Source: Cupriavidus basilensis (GTDB lineage: Bacteria > Pseudomonadota > Gammaproteobacteria > Burkholderiales > Burkholderiaceae). Taken from it: 64,000 nt of DNA. Where the stretch lies: assembly GCF_000876015.1 (NCBI RefSeq), contig NZ_BBQM01000031.1, forward strand, positions 51,672 through 115,671. The letters run 5' to 3'. Shown in pieces: positions 52,789-61,971 of the stretch (position 1 is its first letter; each line of letters begins with the position of its first letter). The notes below the pieces were generated by a model. It worked only from the letters and a program-made list of their open reading frames with translations, made no database searches and was not told the origin of the DNA. Made by a program: the position numbers and the translations under genes.

Positions 52789-53565
52789 CTACGCGCGCGC
52801 CACCTTCGAGAAGTCGGCCGGGCGGCGCTGCGCGAACGCGCTGAAGGCTTCCCGGGCTTCGGCGCTCTTCAGGCGCGCTTCGAAGCAGGCGCTTTCCGCC
52901 TCCATCTGCGCGACCAGCGCCTGCCCGTCGCGCATCAGTCCCTTCATCGCCAGCAGCGAGCCGGCCGGCTTGGCGGCGATGCGCGCGGCCATCGCCTTGG
53001 CCTCCGCATGCAGCTGGTGCGCCGGCACGATGCGGTTGGCGAGGCCCCAGGCCAGCGCCTGCGCGGCCGCCACCGGCTCGCCGAGCGCGAACATCTCGAA
53101 CGCGCGCGCGTGCCCCACGCGCAGCGGCATCAGCAGGCTGGAGGCGGCTTCCGGCACCAGCGCGAGGTTGATGAACGGCGTGATGAGCTGGGCGTCGTCG
53201 GCCAGCAGCACGTAGTCGCAATGCAGCAGCATGGTGGTGCCCACGCCGACCGCCTTGCCCTGCACGGCGGCCACCAGCGGCAGCCTGGCGGTGGCGAGGC
53301 TGTGCAGGAAGCGCGTCACGTGCCGCTCGGCCGGGCCGTTGCCGGCGGCCTGGGCGGCGAATTCGCTGACGTCGTTGCCGGCGCTGAAGGTGTCGCCGGC
53401 ACCCCGGATGACGACGACGCGGATGCCGGGGTCATCCTGCGCGCCTTCGATGGCGTCCGCCAGCGCGCCGTACATGGCGTTGGTCAGCGCGTTCTTCTTG
53501 TCGGTGCGCGAGATGGTCAGCGTGAGCACGCCGCCGGCGAGGTCGGTGTCGAGTTCCGGGATCAA
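52789..53565 (-). CDS. Enoyl-CoA hydratase/isomerase family protein
   Basis: This 258-residue crotonase-fold protein starts with TTG at 53565, seven bases after AGGAG; an upstream ATG at 53592 lies inside the operator palindrome and is not likely. The oxyanion-hole residues are in FSAGNDVSEF and VGVGTTMLLHCD. The active-site segment reads TPFINLALVPEAASSLLMPL: the first hydratase Glu position is Phe, and a single Glu sits in PEA. This is the pattern of Delta3-Delta2 enoyl-CoA isomerases. It may therefore isomerise double bonds during fatty or aromatic acid oxidation. Confidence 0.85.
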   Translation of the reverse strand: MIPELDTDLAGGVLTLTISRTDKKNALTNAMYGALADAIEGAQDDPGIRVVVIRGAGDTFSAGNDVSEFAAQAAGNGPAERHVTRFLHSLATARLPLVAAVQGKAVGVGTTMLLHCDYVLLADDAQLITPFINLALVPEAASSLLMPLRVGHARAFEMFALGEPVAAAQALAWGLANRIVPAHQLHAEAKAMAARIAAKPAGSLLAMKGLMRDGQALVAQMEAESACFEARLKSAEAREAFSAFAQRRPADFSKVARA

Positions 53566-53585
53566 TGCGGTCTCCTGAAATAAAG

Positions 53586-53619
53586 TTCGCATGCAAAGTA
53601 TATCTACTTTGCATGCGAA
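53586..53619. promoter_or_regulatory. Perfect 15-bp inverted repeat, MarR-type operator
   Basis: TTCGCATGCAAAGTA, spacer TATC, TACTTTGCATGCGAA: 30 of 30 arm bases pair. It lies 20 bases before the TTG start of the enoyl-CoA hydratase gene and faces the stop of the next gene. A palindrome this long with no T run is a protein-binding site, not a terminator. The convergent MarR gene is the obvious source of the protein. Confidence 0.75.
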
Positions 53620-53652
53620 GTAAACCCGGAGCGGGCCTGCCTTCGCTCCCGC

Positions 53653-55059
53653 TTATCCCCGGCGCGCGCCGGCCTCTTCCAGGAAAGCCAGCGCGCGCGG
53701 CTCCTCCACGAACGCCGAGTTGATGCGGATCCAGGCCGAGGTCTCGCCGCCGGGGCGGAAGTAGTTGCCCGGCGCCAGCGTCACGCCGTGCTGCTCGGCC
53801 AGCGTCACCAGCTCGCGCGAGTCCGCCACGCCGCGCGTGCGCGCCCACAGGAAGTTGCCGCCGGCCGGTTCGCAATAGACCTCCCAGCCCGCGCCGTGCA
53901 GGCGCCGCACCGCGCCCGCGGTGGCCTGGCGCACGCGCAGGCGCAGCCGCTCCATGTACTTGCGGTAGGCGCCGCGCTCGAGCAGCGCCGCGGTCACGGC
54001 TTCCGCGAAGTGCGAGCCGGCCACGCTGGTCAGCACCTTCACGTCCACCAGGTCCTTGACCAGCGCCTTGTCGGCCACCAGGTAGCCGATGCGCAGCGAG
54101 GCCGACACCGTCTTGGAGAAGCCGCCGATGTAGATCACGTGCTCGAGCTGGTCCAGCGTGGCGAGGCGGTCGGTGAAGTGGGTCTGGAAGTCGGAGAAGA
54201 TGTCGTCCTCGACGAAGCGGAAGCCGTGCTTGCGCGCCAGCTCCAGCAGCCGGAACGCCACCGGCGGCGCCAGCGTGGAGCCGGTGGGGTTCTGCAGCAC
54301 GCTGTTGGTGAAGAACAGCTTGGGCTTGTGCTCGCGCAGCAGCGCCTCGGCGGCGTCGGGGTCGGGGCCGTTGGCGGTGTGCGGCACGCCGACCAGGCGC
54401 ACGCCGTGCAGGCGCAGCAGGCCGAACAGGTTGTAGTAGCCGGGGTCTTCCACGAACACCGTGTCGCCGGGCTTGAGCAGGCGGCGCACCACCAGGTCCA
54501 GCGCCTGGCTGGCGCCGCTGGTGATCAGCACCTGCGGCAGCTCGGCGGTGATGCCGAGCTGCCGCACGCGCGTGAGCACGTGCTGGCGCAGCTCCGGCAG
54601 GCCCATCGGCGTGGCGTAGTGGATCACGCTGGCCACTTCCGTGCGCGAGACCTGGCGGATGGCCTGGGTCAGGCCTTCGAGGTCGCGCCACTGCTCCGGC
54701 ACGAAGCCGCCCGCCAGCTTGAGCGTGGCGCTCGGGTGGTTGAACTGCTCCAGGATGTGGTCGGAGAGGTCCTCGGCCAGGCTCGGGTTGGACCAGCCGT
54801 TGGCGCCGCGCGCCAGCAGCGGGCTGTCCGCCACGAAGAAGCCCGAGCCGTGGCGCGAATCGAGCAGGCCCTGCGACACCAGCCGGTCATAGGCCTCGAT
54901 CACCGGGAAGCGGCTGATGCCGTGCTCGGCGGCGAGCTGGCGGATCGACGGCAGGCGCGCGCCGGGGCGCACCTCGCTCGAGCTGATCCAGCTCTTGACC
55001 TCGTTGACGATCTGGTCGGTGATGGGCACGCCGGTGGCGGGGACGAGAGTGAGCTTCAT
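53653..55059 (-). CDS. MocR-type regulator (GntR HTH plus aminotransferase domain)
   Basis: This 468-residue protein is a second MocR regulator and resembles the first throughout. The HTH is ARLPSIRQLAAEHGISRFPV (residues 34-53). The aminotransferase domain has Lys316 (GGFSKTVSASLRIGY), NPTGS at 257-261 and VEDDIFSD. It lacks the low-complexity insert of the first. It stands between the enoyl-CoA gene and a small DUF2917 gene, with an operator cluster at 55118-55152 upstream of its own start. Its target is unknown: it may repress itself and act on the divergent DUF2917 gene. Confidence 0.9.
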   Translation of the reverse strand: MKLTLVPATGVPITDQIVNEVKSWISSSEVRPGARLPSIRQLAAEHGISRFPVIEAYDRLVSQGLLDSRHGSGFFVADSPLLARGANGWSNPSLAEDLSDHILEQFNHPSATLKLAGGFVPEQWRDLEGLTQAIRQVSRTEVASVIHYATPMGLPELRQHVLTRVRQLGITAELPQVLITSGASQALDLVVRRLLKPGDTVFVEDPGYYNLFGLLRLHGVRLVGVPHTANGPDPDAAEALLREHKPKLFFTNSVLQNPTGSTLAPPVAFRLLELARKHGFRFVEDDIFSDFQTHFTDRLATLDQLEHVIYIGGFSKTVSASLRIGYLVADKALVKDLVDVKVLTSVAGSHFAEAVTAALLERGAYRKYMERLRLRVRQATAGAVRRLHGAGWEVYCEPAGGNFLWARTRGVADSRELVTLAEQHGVTLAPGNYFRPGGETSAWIRINSAFVEEPRALAFLEEAGARRG

Positions 55060-55117
55060 GAGGGCGCGTGTCGGGGAAGAACGTGTGCCGGAAAAGGCAA
55101 GTGTCAGGAAAAACTAC

Positions 55118-55152
55118 TGAACAGTGCATGGAAAACTGTTCACAACTGTTCA
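55118..55152 (-). promoter_or_regulatory. Inverted and direct ACTGTTCA repeats
   Basis: TGAACAGT (55118-55125) is inverted against ACTGTTCA (55135-55142), and ACTGTTCA occurs again at 55145-55152, ten bases on. This combination resembles MocR operators. It lies 59 bases before the MocR start and 112 before the divergent DUF2917 gene. Confidence 0.55.
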
Positions 55153-55263
55153 TGGGATTGTAGTTGCCGCCGTGAATAATGGAAGGCATGCGGAGGAGGT
55201 GCCCCCGCCAGTTGGCGCGGCAGGGCATGGCGCACACCGCAATGCAGAGACAGGAGCGGCAAC

Positions 55264-55599
55264 ATGCGTGAACTACGGATCTTCGAACTGGATGAACCCG
55301 GCCGGCCGGTGGGCTGGCGCGCCCGCGAAGGGCAGACCGTCAAGGCGGTCGAAGGACGCCTGTGGCTGACGATCGAAGGCCATCACGCCGACATCTGGCT
55401 GCTGCCCGGCGCCTGCTGCGCGCTGCCGGCCGGCGCCAGGGTCTGGCTGTCCGGCGAGAGCGAGGGCGCCCGCTTCACGCTGGCCGAAACCCCGGTGCCG
55501 CTGTCGTGGCGCTGGCTGGCCATCCTCGGGCGCGCGCTGGGCCGGCGCCTGGGCCAGCGGCGCGCCGGCGCCACGCAGTGCCCGGAGCCGGGGCTGTGA
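55264..55599 (+). CDS. DUF2917 family protein
   Basis: This 111-residue protein starts at the ATG at 55264 behind GGAG. VKAVEGRLWLTIEGHHADIW is characteristic of DUF2917, a small beta-rich family found mainly in Burkholderiales. There is no signal peptide. A basic C-terminal helix (LGRALGRRLGQRRAG) could contact membrane or nucleic acid. It is divergent to the second MocR gene and converges with a LysR gene 17 bases away. No function is known for the family. Confidence 0.8.
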   Translation: MRELRIFELDEPGRPVGWRAREGQTVKAVEGRLWLTIEGHHADIWLLPGACCALPAGARVWLSGESEGARFTLAETPVPLSWRWLAILGRALGRRLGQRRAGATQCPEPGL

Positions 55600-55615
55600 G
55601 GCGCGCGCGGCCCGG

Positions 55616-56524
55616 TTATTTCCGTCGATAGAGGATGTCAGCGCAGCGCGTGCGCAGGAACTCGTGCAGCCGCTGCACCGCCGGCGTGAGCAGCGTGCGG
55701 TGCGCGCTGACCAGTTGCAGCGGCGTCGGCTCGCCGTGCTCGGGCGGGAACAGTTCGACCAGGCGGCCGGCGTACAGGTCCGGCGAGACATCGATGCGCG
55801 ATTTGTACACCAGCCCGTGGCCGGCCACGGCCCAGCGCCGCACCACGTCGGCATCGTCGCTGACGCGGTCGCCTTTCACGGTCACGGTTTCCACGCCGCG
55901 CGGCAGGTGGAAGGTCCAGCGTTCGTGGGTCTGGTCGCCCATCACGTAGCGCAGGCAGTTGTGCTTGCGCAGGTCCGCCGGCGAGGCCGGCGCGCCGTGG
56001 CGCTTCAGGTAGGCGGGCGAGGCGCACAGCGTGCGGCGGTTGGCCGGCGCCAGCGGCAGCGCCACCAGGCTGGAGTCGGCCAGCGTGCCGTAGCGCACGC
56101 CGATGTCGAGCGGCTGGCGGAAGAAGTCCGCGGCCTGGTCGCTGATGCGCAGGTACAGCGAGACTTTCGGATGCGCCTGCTGGAACGCGTCCAGCCAGGG
56201 CAGCAGCACGTTGCGCCCCAGGTCCGACGGCGCCGACAGCCGGATCGGCCCGGCAATCTCGGCGCTGGCCTGCGCCAGCGCCTGGCGCCCGCCGTCGATG
56301 GCTGCCAGCGCCGCCTGCGCGTGCGGCAGGTAGCGCTCGCCTTCTTCCGACAAGCGCAGGCTGCGCGTGGAGCGCACGAACAGGCGCAGGCCCAGCTCCT
56401 GCTCCAGCCGCTTCATGGCGCTGCTGGCCAGCGCCGGCGTGATGTCCAGCAGCCGGGCCGCCGCGGAAAAGCTGCCCGACTCGGCGGTCCGGACAAATAC
56501 CTGGAGATCGTCGAGCCTGAGCAT
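55616..56524 (-). CDS. LysR-family transcriptional regulator
   Basis: This 302-residue LysR protein starts at the ATG at 56524 (MLRLDDLQVFVRTAESGSF). The HTH reads AARLLDITPALASSAMKRLE. The ligand domain has the LYLRISDQAADFFRQPLDIG pattern of the aromatic/quinone-responsive subgroup. It is divergent to a zinc-type quinone oxidoreductase gene (161 bases between), the usual layout for a LysR activator of an NADPH reductase of that kind. Confidence 0.9.
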   Translation of the reverse strand: MLRLDDLQVFVRTAESGSFSAAARLLDITPALASSAMKRLEQELGLRLFVRSTRSLRLSEEGERYLPHAQAALAAIDGGRQALAQASAEIAGPIRLSAPSDLGRNVLLPWLDAFQQAHPKVSLYLRISDQAADFFRQPLDIGVRYGTLADSSLVALPLAPANRRTLCASPAYLKRHGAPASPADLRKHNCLRYVMGDQTHERWTFHLPRGVETVTVKGDRVSDDADVVRRWAVAGHGLVYKSRIDVSPDLYAGRLVELFPPEHGEPTPLQLVSAHRTLLTPAVQRLHEFLRTRCADILYRRK

Positions 56525-56684
56525 TTTCTTCGGATCAGCGAAAGTGTTTGCTCGATTAGAGCATTTTTCGCGGAAGCCGGATAGGCGAACATCGCGGCAT
56601 GCATCGGTTGCCGCTTATCGCCGCTCACCGTCGCTTACCGCCTGCCTTGTTCGCCCGATTCCCATGTCCAGGAACCTGTCCGCC

Positions 56685-57692
56685 ATGAAAGCCATCGCCT
56701 ACACCCGCAACGACCTGCCCATCACCGACCCGGCCTCGCTGGTCGACATCGAACTGCCCGTGCCCACGCCCGGCCCGCGCGACCTGCTGGTGGCGATCCG
56801 CGCCGTCTCGGTCAACCCGGTGGACACCAAGGTGCGCGCCAACTTCCCGACCGAAGCCCCGCGCGTGCTGGGCTGGGACGCCGCCGGCACGGTGACGGCC
56901 GTGGGCGCCGAGGTCACGCTGTTCCAGCCCGGCGACGCGGTCTACTACGCCGGCACGCTGGGCCGCCCCGGCACCAACGCCGAATACAGCCTCGTCGACG
57001 AGCGTATCGCCGGCCACAAGCCCGCCACGCTGAGCGATGCCCACGCCGCCGCGCTGCCGCTGACCGCGCTCACCGCCTGGGAACTGCTGTTCGACCGCCT
57101 CCACATCGCCGAAGGCGGCGGCGCGGGCCAGCACCTGCTGGTGGTCGGCGCGGCCGGCGGCGTGGGTTCGATCCTGGTGCAACTCGCGCGCAAGCTCACC
57201 GGATTGACCATCATCGGCACCGCCTCGCGCGCCGAAACCCGGCAATGGGTGCAGGACCTCGGCGCCCATCACGTCATCGACCACAGCCAGCCGCTGGCGG
57301 CCGAGCTGGCCCGCATCGGCGTCAGGCAGGTCGAGCACATCGCCAGCCTGACCCATACCGACGCGCACTACGCCGCGCTGGTCGAAGCGCTGGCCCCGCA
57401 AGGCCAGTTCGCGCTGATCGACGACCCCGCCACGCTGGACGCCATGCCGCTCAAGCGCAAGTCGGCCTCGCTGCACTGGGAATTCATGTTCGCCCGCTCC
57501 ATGTTCGAGACCCCGGACATGATCCGCCAGCACGAGATCCTCGACCGCGTGGCCAGGCTGATCGACGACGGCACGCTCAAGACCACCTTCGGCGAGCACT
57601 ACGGCACCATCGACGCGGCCAACCTGCGCCGCGCGCATGCCTTGCTGGAAAGCGGCCGCGCGCGCGGCAAGATCGTGCTCGAGGGGTTCTGA
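56685..57692 (+). CDS. Zinc-type alcohol dehydrogenase-like quinone oxidoreductase
   Basis: This 335-residue medium-chain reductase starts at the ATG at 56685 (MKAIAYTRNDLPITDPASLV). The GroES-like domain has NPVDTKVR and GWDAAGTVTAVG; no zinc-binding Cys/His pair is present, so it is of the zinc-free type despite the family name. The NADPH-binding loop reads VVGAAGGVGSILVQLARKL. It would reduce quinones or enones. A LysR regulator is divergent, and a strong terminator follows at 57734. Confidence 0.88.
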   Translation: MKAIAYTRNDLPITDPASLVDIELPVPTPGPRDLLVAIRAVSVNPVDTKVRANFPTEAPRVLGWDAAGTVTAVGAEVTLFQPGDAVYYAGTLGRPGTNAEYSLVDERIAGHKPATLSDAHAAALPLTALTAWELLFDRLHIAEGGGAGQHLLVVGAAGGVGSILVQLARKLTGLTIIGTASRAETRQWVQDLGAHHVIDHSQPLAAELARIGVRQVEHIASLTHTDAHYAALVEALAPQGQFALIDDPATLDAMPLKRKSASLHWEFMFARSMFETPDMIRQHEILDRVARLIDDGTLKTTFGEHYGTIDAANLRRAHALLESGRARGKIVLEGF

Positions 57693-57733
57693 GCGCTGCC
57701 GGGCGCCAGGTGCCGTCAGGATTGTTGATTTGC

Positions 57734-57758
57734 AAAAGGGCGCTTCGGCGCCCTTTTT
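57734..57758. terminator. UUCG-loop bidirectional terminator
   Basis: AAAAGGGCGC-TTCG-GCGCCCTTTTT. The A run on one side and the T run on the other let it serve both the oxidoreductase gene and the convergent antitoxin gene. Confidence 0.9.
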
Positions 57759-57832
57759 GCGTTTGGAATGACCGGCGCGAAACGCCGCGTCATGCGCGGT
57801 GCCGGCATGGCCGGCTCCGGGTCCGGTCCCGG

Positions 57833-58120
57833 TTATGCCGCCTCGATTTCCAGGCGCGGATGCAGCCCCGAGCGCACCACCAGCGACACCAGCATGTCGA
57901 GGCTGAACTTGTCCCACTTGCCGCGCACCAGATCGGAGACGCGCGGCTGGCTGATGCCCAGCGCGTCCGCCGCCTGGGCCTGGGTCCATCCGCGGGCGTC
58001 GATGACCTGACGCAGCGAGGCCATGAGATCGGCCCGCAGCTTGAGCAGGGTGGCTTCCTCGTCGGAGAAGCCGAGGTCGGCAAACACGTTGCCGCCCGAT
58101 TCGGTGATGATGTCTTTCAT
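57833..58120 (-). CDS. Xre-type antitoxin (HigA-like)
   Basis: This 95-residue protein starts at the ATG at 58120 (MKDIITESGGNVFADLGFSD). The HTH reads GWTQAQAADALGISQPRVSD, followed by GKWDKFSLDMLVSLVVRSGL, the pattern of HigA antitoxins paired with phage-Gp49/RelE-type toxins. The gene is second, four bases behind the toxin, the toxin-first order typical of HigBA. It would neutralise the toxin and, with it, repress the operon. Confidence 0.88.
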   Translation of the reverse strand: MKDIITESGGNVFADLGFSDEEATLLKLRADLMASLRQVIDARGWTQAQAADALGISQPRVSDLVRGKWDKFSLDMLVSLVVRSGLHPRLEIEAA

Positions 58121-58124
58121 GAGG

Positions 58125-58439
58125 TCACTCTTCAATCTGTCTGTAGCGGCGGGCAGCGAGCTCGATATCGGCCTTGGTGGTCTTCTGCGTGCGCTTGGGA
58201 AAGGCGTGCAGCACATAGACCGCATCCGCAAACTTCGCCACGTAGATGACGCGCCACTCGCCCTCCACGTGAATGCGCACCTCATAGGCTCCGGGGCCGA
58301 CCGTCACCATCGGCTTGAAGTCGGGCGGCATCATGCCGCGCTGGATCGCATCCAGCGCGAAGCCGGCATGGCGCCTGGCCTCGGCAGGGAAATTGCGCAA
58401 ATCGTCCAGGGCCGAGCCCACGAAGCGAAGGGATTTCAT
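58125..58439 (-). CDS. RelE/HigB-type toxin
   Basis: This 104-residue protein starts at the ATG at 58439 (MKSLRFVGSALDDLRNFPAE). It has the RelE-fold order: VGPGAYEVRIHVEGEWRVIY, VYVLHAFPKRTQKT and the C-terminal IELAARRYRQI helix. The basic residues and the KRTQKT segment match HigB/Gp49-like mRNA interferases that act at the ribosome. It is the first gene of the pair, behind an AT-rich palindrome at 58450. Confidence 0.88.
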   Translation of the reverse strand: MKSLRFVGSALDDLRNFPAEARRHAGFALDAIQRGMMPPDFKPMVTVGPGAYEVRIHVEGEWRVIYVAKFADAVYVLHAFPKRTQKTTKADIELAARRYRQIEE

Positions 58440-58449
58440 GGCACTGGAT

Positions 58450-58467
58450 TATATAAGAATTTATATA
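58450..58467 (-). promoter_or_regulatory. AT-rich palindrome in the toxin-antitoxin promoter
   Basis: TATATAA-GAAT-TTATATA lies just upstream of the toxin start. It can supply a -10 box and the binding site for the toxin-antitoxin complex. It is conspicuous in a very GC-rich setting. Confidence 0.65.
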
Positions 58468-58665
58468 TCCGGTGCCGCCCTCCGGCAAGCCGCGGCGGAG
58501 CACCTTCCCGTCAAGAGCAGATAGCAGTACCCTCGATGCATCTCATCCCATCGCACCCGGCTGCTTTCCCAACGGGAAAACCACGCGGGTAGCCAGAACA
58601 GAAAAGGGAGAGAAAACTACCCGTAAATCCTTGCCCGCGAGGATTTCACGTCTTAGGTGGAGACA

Positions 58666-61600
58666 ATGACCGATCTTTCCGACGTGCAAAAGGGCGCGCA
58701 ACCGGGCGCGCAACCGGGCGCCGCCCATCCGGCGCAGGGACCGAAGGGTCCCGTCAACAAGGTGCGCTTCGTCACCGCGGCCTCGCTGTTCGACGGCCAC
58801 GACGCTTCGATCAACATCATGCGGCGCATCCTCCAGTCCTCGGGCTGCGAGGTGATTCATCTCGGGCACAACCGCTCGGTGCAGGAGGTGGTCGGCGCGG
58901 CGCTGCAGGAGGACGTGCAGGGCATCGCGATTTCCAGCTACCAGGGCGGCCACGTCGAGTATTTCAGGTACATGGTCGACCTGCTGCGCGAACGCGGCGG
59001 CGAGCGCATCCAGGTGTTCGGCGGCGGTGGCGGCGTGATCGTGCCGGAGGAGATCCGCGCGCTGCAGGCCTACGGCGTGGCGCGCATCTTCAGCCCGGAG
59101 GACGGCCAGCGCATGGGCCTGGCCGGCATGATCGCGGACATGGTGCGGCGCTGCGACATCGACCTCGCGCGCTACGCGCCCGCCACGCTCGACGCGGTCA
59201 GGGGCGGCGACCGCCGCGCGCTGGCGCAGCTGATCACGGCGCTGGAGAACGGCAAGGCCGCGCCGGGGCTGGCCGAGGCGCTGCGCGCCGAAGCGGCGGG
59301 CGTGAAGACGCCCGTGCTGGGCATCACGGGCACCGGCGGCGCCGGCAAGTCGTCGCTGACCGACGAGCTGATCCGCCGCTTCCGGCTCGATCAGCGCGAG
59401 GCGCTGTCGATCGCGGTGATCTCCATCGATCCGTCGCGCCGCAAGTCGGGCGGCGCGCTGCTGGGCGACCGCATCCGCATGAACGCGATCGATCATCCGA
59501 ACATCTTCATGCGCTCGCTGGCCACGCGCGATGCCGGCTCGGAGATCTCGCAGGCGCTGCCGGACGTGCTGGCCGCATGCAAGGCGGGCGGCTTCGACCT
59601 GATCGTGGTGGAGACCTCGGGCATCGGCCAGGGCGACGCGGCCATCGTGCCGCACGCGGACCTGTCGCTGTACGTGATGACGCCCGAGTTCGGCGCGGCC
59701 AGCCAGCTCGAGAAGATCGACATGCTGGACTTCGCCGATTTCGTCGCCATCAACAAGTTCGACCGCAAGGGCGCGCAGGATGCCTGGCGCGACGTGGCCA
59801 GGCAGGTGCAGCGCAACCGCGAGCAGTGGCACGGCAAGCCCGAGGACATGCCGGTCTACGGCACGCAGGCCTCGCGCTTCAACGACGACGGCGTCACCAT
59901 GCTGTACCAGGGCCTGCGCGATGCGCTGCACGCGCGCGGCATGCGCGTGGCCGAAGGCACGCTGCCGCGGCTGGCCGGGCGCATCTCCACCGGCCACAAC
60001 GTGATCGTGCCGCCGGCGCGCAGCCGCTACCTGGCGGAGATCGCCGATACCGTGCGCGCCTACCACCGCCGCGTGGCGGCGCAGAGCCGGCTGGCGCGCG
60101 AGCGTCAGCAACTGCGCGAGGCGCGCCGCATGCTGCTGGCCGCGCACGGGCAGGATGGCGGCGACGCCCTGCAGGCGCTGGCCGGCGAGCGCGACGCCGC
60201 GCTCGGCGCGCACGAGCGCAAGCTGCTGGCGATGTGGCCCGAGATGCAGCGCGCCTACGGCGGCGACGAATACGTGGTGAAGATCCGCGACAAGGAACTC
60301 CGCACCGCGCTCACCGGCAAGACCCTGTCCGGCACCACCATCCGCAAGGTGGTGCTGCCGCGCTTCGAGGACGACGGCGAGGTGCTGCGCTGGCTGATGC
60401 GCGAGAACGTGCCCGGCAGCTTCCCGTACACCGCCGGCGTGTTCGCCTTCAAGCGCGAGAACGAAGACCCCACGCGCATGTTCGCCGGCGAGGGCGATGC
60501 GTTCCGCACCAACCGCCGCTTCAAGCTGGTGTCCGAGGGCATGGACGCCAAGCGCCTGTCCACCGCGTTCGACTCGGTCACGCTGTACGGCGAGGACCCG
60601 CACACGCGCCCGGACATCTACGGCAAGGTCGGCAACTCGGGCGTGTCCATCGCCACGCTGGACGACATGAAGGCGCTCTACGACGGCTTCGACCTGACCA
60701 GCCCGTCGACCTCGGTGTCGATGACCATCAACGGCCCCGCGCCCACCATCCTGGCGATGTTCATGAACACCGCCATCGACCAGCAGGTGGACAGGTTCCG
60801 CGCCGACAACGGCCGCGAGCCCAGCGCCGGCGAGGAAGCCAAGATCCGCGCGTGGGTGCTGCAGAACGTGCGCGGCACGGTGCAGGCCGACATCCTCAAG
60901 GAAGACCAGGGCCAGAACACCTGCATCTTCTCCACCGAGTTCTCGCTCAAGGTGATGGGCGACATCCAGGAATACTTCGTGCACCACCAGGTGCGCAATT
61001 TCTACTCGGTGTCGATCTCGGGCTACCACATCGCCGAGGCCGGCGCCAACCCGATCTCGCAGCTCGCCTTCACGCTCTCCAACGGCTTCACCTACGTGGA
61101 GGCGTATCTCGCGCGCGGCATGCACATCGACGATTTCGCGCCCAACCTGTCGTTCTTCTTCTCCAACGGCATGGACCCCGAATACAGCGTGCTGGGCCGC
61201 GTGGCGCGCCGCATCTGGGCGGTGGCCCTGCGCGACAAGTACGGCGCCAACGAGCGTAGCCAGAAGCTCAAGTACCACATCCAGACCTCGGGCCGCTCGC
61301 TGCACGCGCAGGAGATCGACTTCAACGACATCCGCACCACGCTGCAGGCGCTGATCGCCATCTACGACAACTGCAACTCCCTGCACACCAACGCCTACGA
61401 CGAAGCCATCACCACGCCCACCGGCGAATCGGTGCGGCGCGCGCTGGCCATCCAGCTCATCATCAACCGCGAATGGGGCGTGGCCCGCTGCGAGAACCCC
61501 AACCAGGGCAGCTTCCTGGTCGAGGAGCTGACCGACCTGGTGGAAGAGGCGGTGATGCAGGAGTTCGAGCGCATCGCCGAGCGCGGCGGCGTGCTCGGCG

Positions 61601-61971
61601 CGATGGAGACCGGCTACCAGCGCGGCAAGATCCAGGAAGAGTCGCTGTACTACGAGCAGCGCAAGCACGACGGCACGCTGCCCATCATCGGCGTGAACAC
61701 CTTCCGCAACCCGGATGGCGACCCCACGCCGCAGGCGCCGGAACTGGCGCGCTCCAGCGACGCGGAAAAGCAGAGCCAGCTCGCCCGCCTGGCGGACTTC
61801 CACGCGCGCCACGCCGGCGCCGCGCCCGCCGCGCTGGCGCGCCTGCGCCAGGCCGTGATCGACGACGGCAACGTGTTCGCCGTGCTGATGGACGCGGTGC
61901 GCACCTGCTCGCTGGGGCAGGTCACGCACGCGCTGTTCGAGGTGGGCGGCCAGTACCGCCGCAATATGTGA
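58666..61971 (+). CDS. icmF: Fused isobutyryl-CoA mutase IcmF
   Basis: This 1101-residue fusion starts at the ATG at 58666 behind GGTGGAG. The N-terminal domain (about 30-165) binds adenosylcobalamin: Asp43-x-His45 of the DxHxxG motif is followed by FGGGGGVIVP. A MeaI-like G protein domain (about 210-450) has P-loop GTGGAGKSS (222-230) and NKFDRKG. The mutase domain (about 540-1100) has SVSISGYHIAEAGANPISQL and RRIWAVALRDKYG. The length matches known IcmF proteins. It interconverts isobutyryl-CoA and n-butyryl-CoA, and the G domain guards cofactor loading. A 3-hydroxybutyryl-CoA type dehydrogenase lies 655 bases downstream, which fits entry of the product into beta-oxidation. Confidence 0.96.
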   Translation: MTDLSDVQKGAQPGAQPGAAHPAQGPKGPVNKVRFVTAASLFDGHDASINIMRRILQSSGCEVIHLGHNRSVQEVVGAALQEDVQGIAISSYQGGHVEYFRYMVDLLRERGGERIQVFGGGGGVIVPEEIRALQAYGVARIFSPEDGQRMGLAGMIADMVRRCDIDLARYAPATLDAVRGGDRRALAQLITALENGKAAPGLAEALRAEAAGVKTPVLGITGTGGAGKSSLTDELIRRFRLDQREALSIAVISIDPSRRKSGGALLGDRIRMNAIDHPNIFMRSLATRDAGSEISQALPDVLAACKAGGFDLIVVETSGIGQGDAAIVPHADLSLYVMTPEFGAASQLEKIDMLDFADFVAINKFDRKGAQDAWRDVARQVQRNREQWHGKPEDMPVYGTQASRFNDDGVTMLYQGLRDALHARGMRVAEGTLPRLAGRISTGHNVIVPPARSRYLAEIADTVRAYHRRVAAQSRLARERQQLREARRMLLAAHGQDGGDALQALAGERDAALGAHERKLLAMWPEMQRAYGGDEYVVKIRDKELRTALTGKTLSGTTIRKVVLPRFEDDGEVLRWLMRENVPGSFPYTAGVFAFKRENEDPTRMFAGEGDAFRTNRRFKLVSEGMDAKRLSTAFDSVTLYGEDPHTRPDIYGKVGNSGVSIATLDDMKALYDGFDLTSPSTSVSMTINGPAPTILAMFMNTAIDQQVDRFRADNGREPSAGEEAKIRAWVLQNVRGTVQADILKEDQGQNTCIFSTEFSLKVMGDIQEYFVHHQVRNFYSVSISGYHIAEAGANPISQLAFTLSNGFTYVEAYLARGMHIDDFAPNLSFFFSNGMDPEYSVLGRVARRIWAVALRDKYGANERSQKLKYHIQTSGRSLHAQEIDFNDIRTTLQALIAIYDNCNSLHTNAYDEAITTPTGESVRRALAIQLIINREWGVARCENPNQGSFLVEELTDLVEEAVMQEFERIAERGGVLGAMETGYQRGKIQEESLYYEQRKHDGTLPIIGVNTFRNPDGDPTPQAPELARSSDAEKQSQLARLADFHARHAGAAPAALARLRQAVIDDGNVFAVLMDAVRTCSLGQVTHALFEVGGQYRRNM

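Noticed and set aside
53566..53592. ATG at 53592 as start of the enoyl-CoA gene
   Set aside because: It lies in the arm of the operator palindrome; the TTG at 53565 has a well-placed AGGAG.
58543..61929. About 1100-residue minus-strand frame over icmF
   Set aside because: Antisense of IcmF, no recognisable domain.
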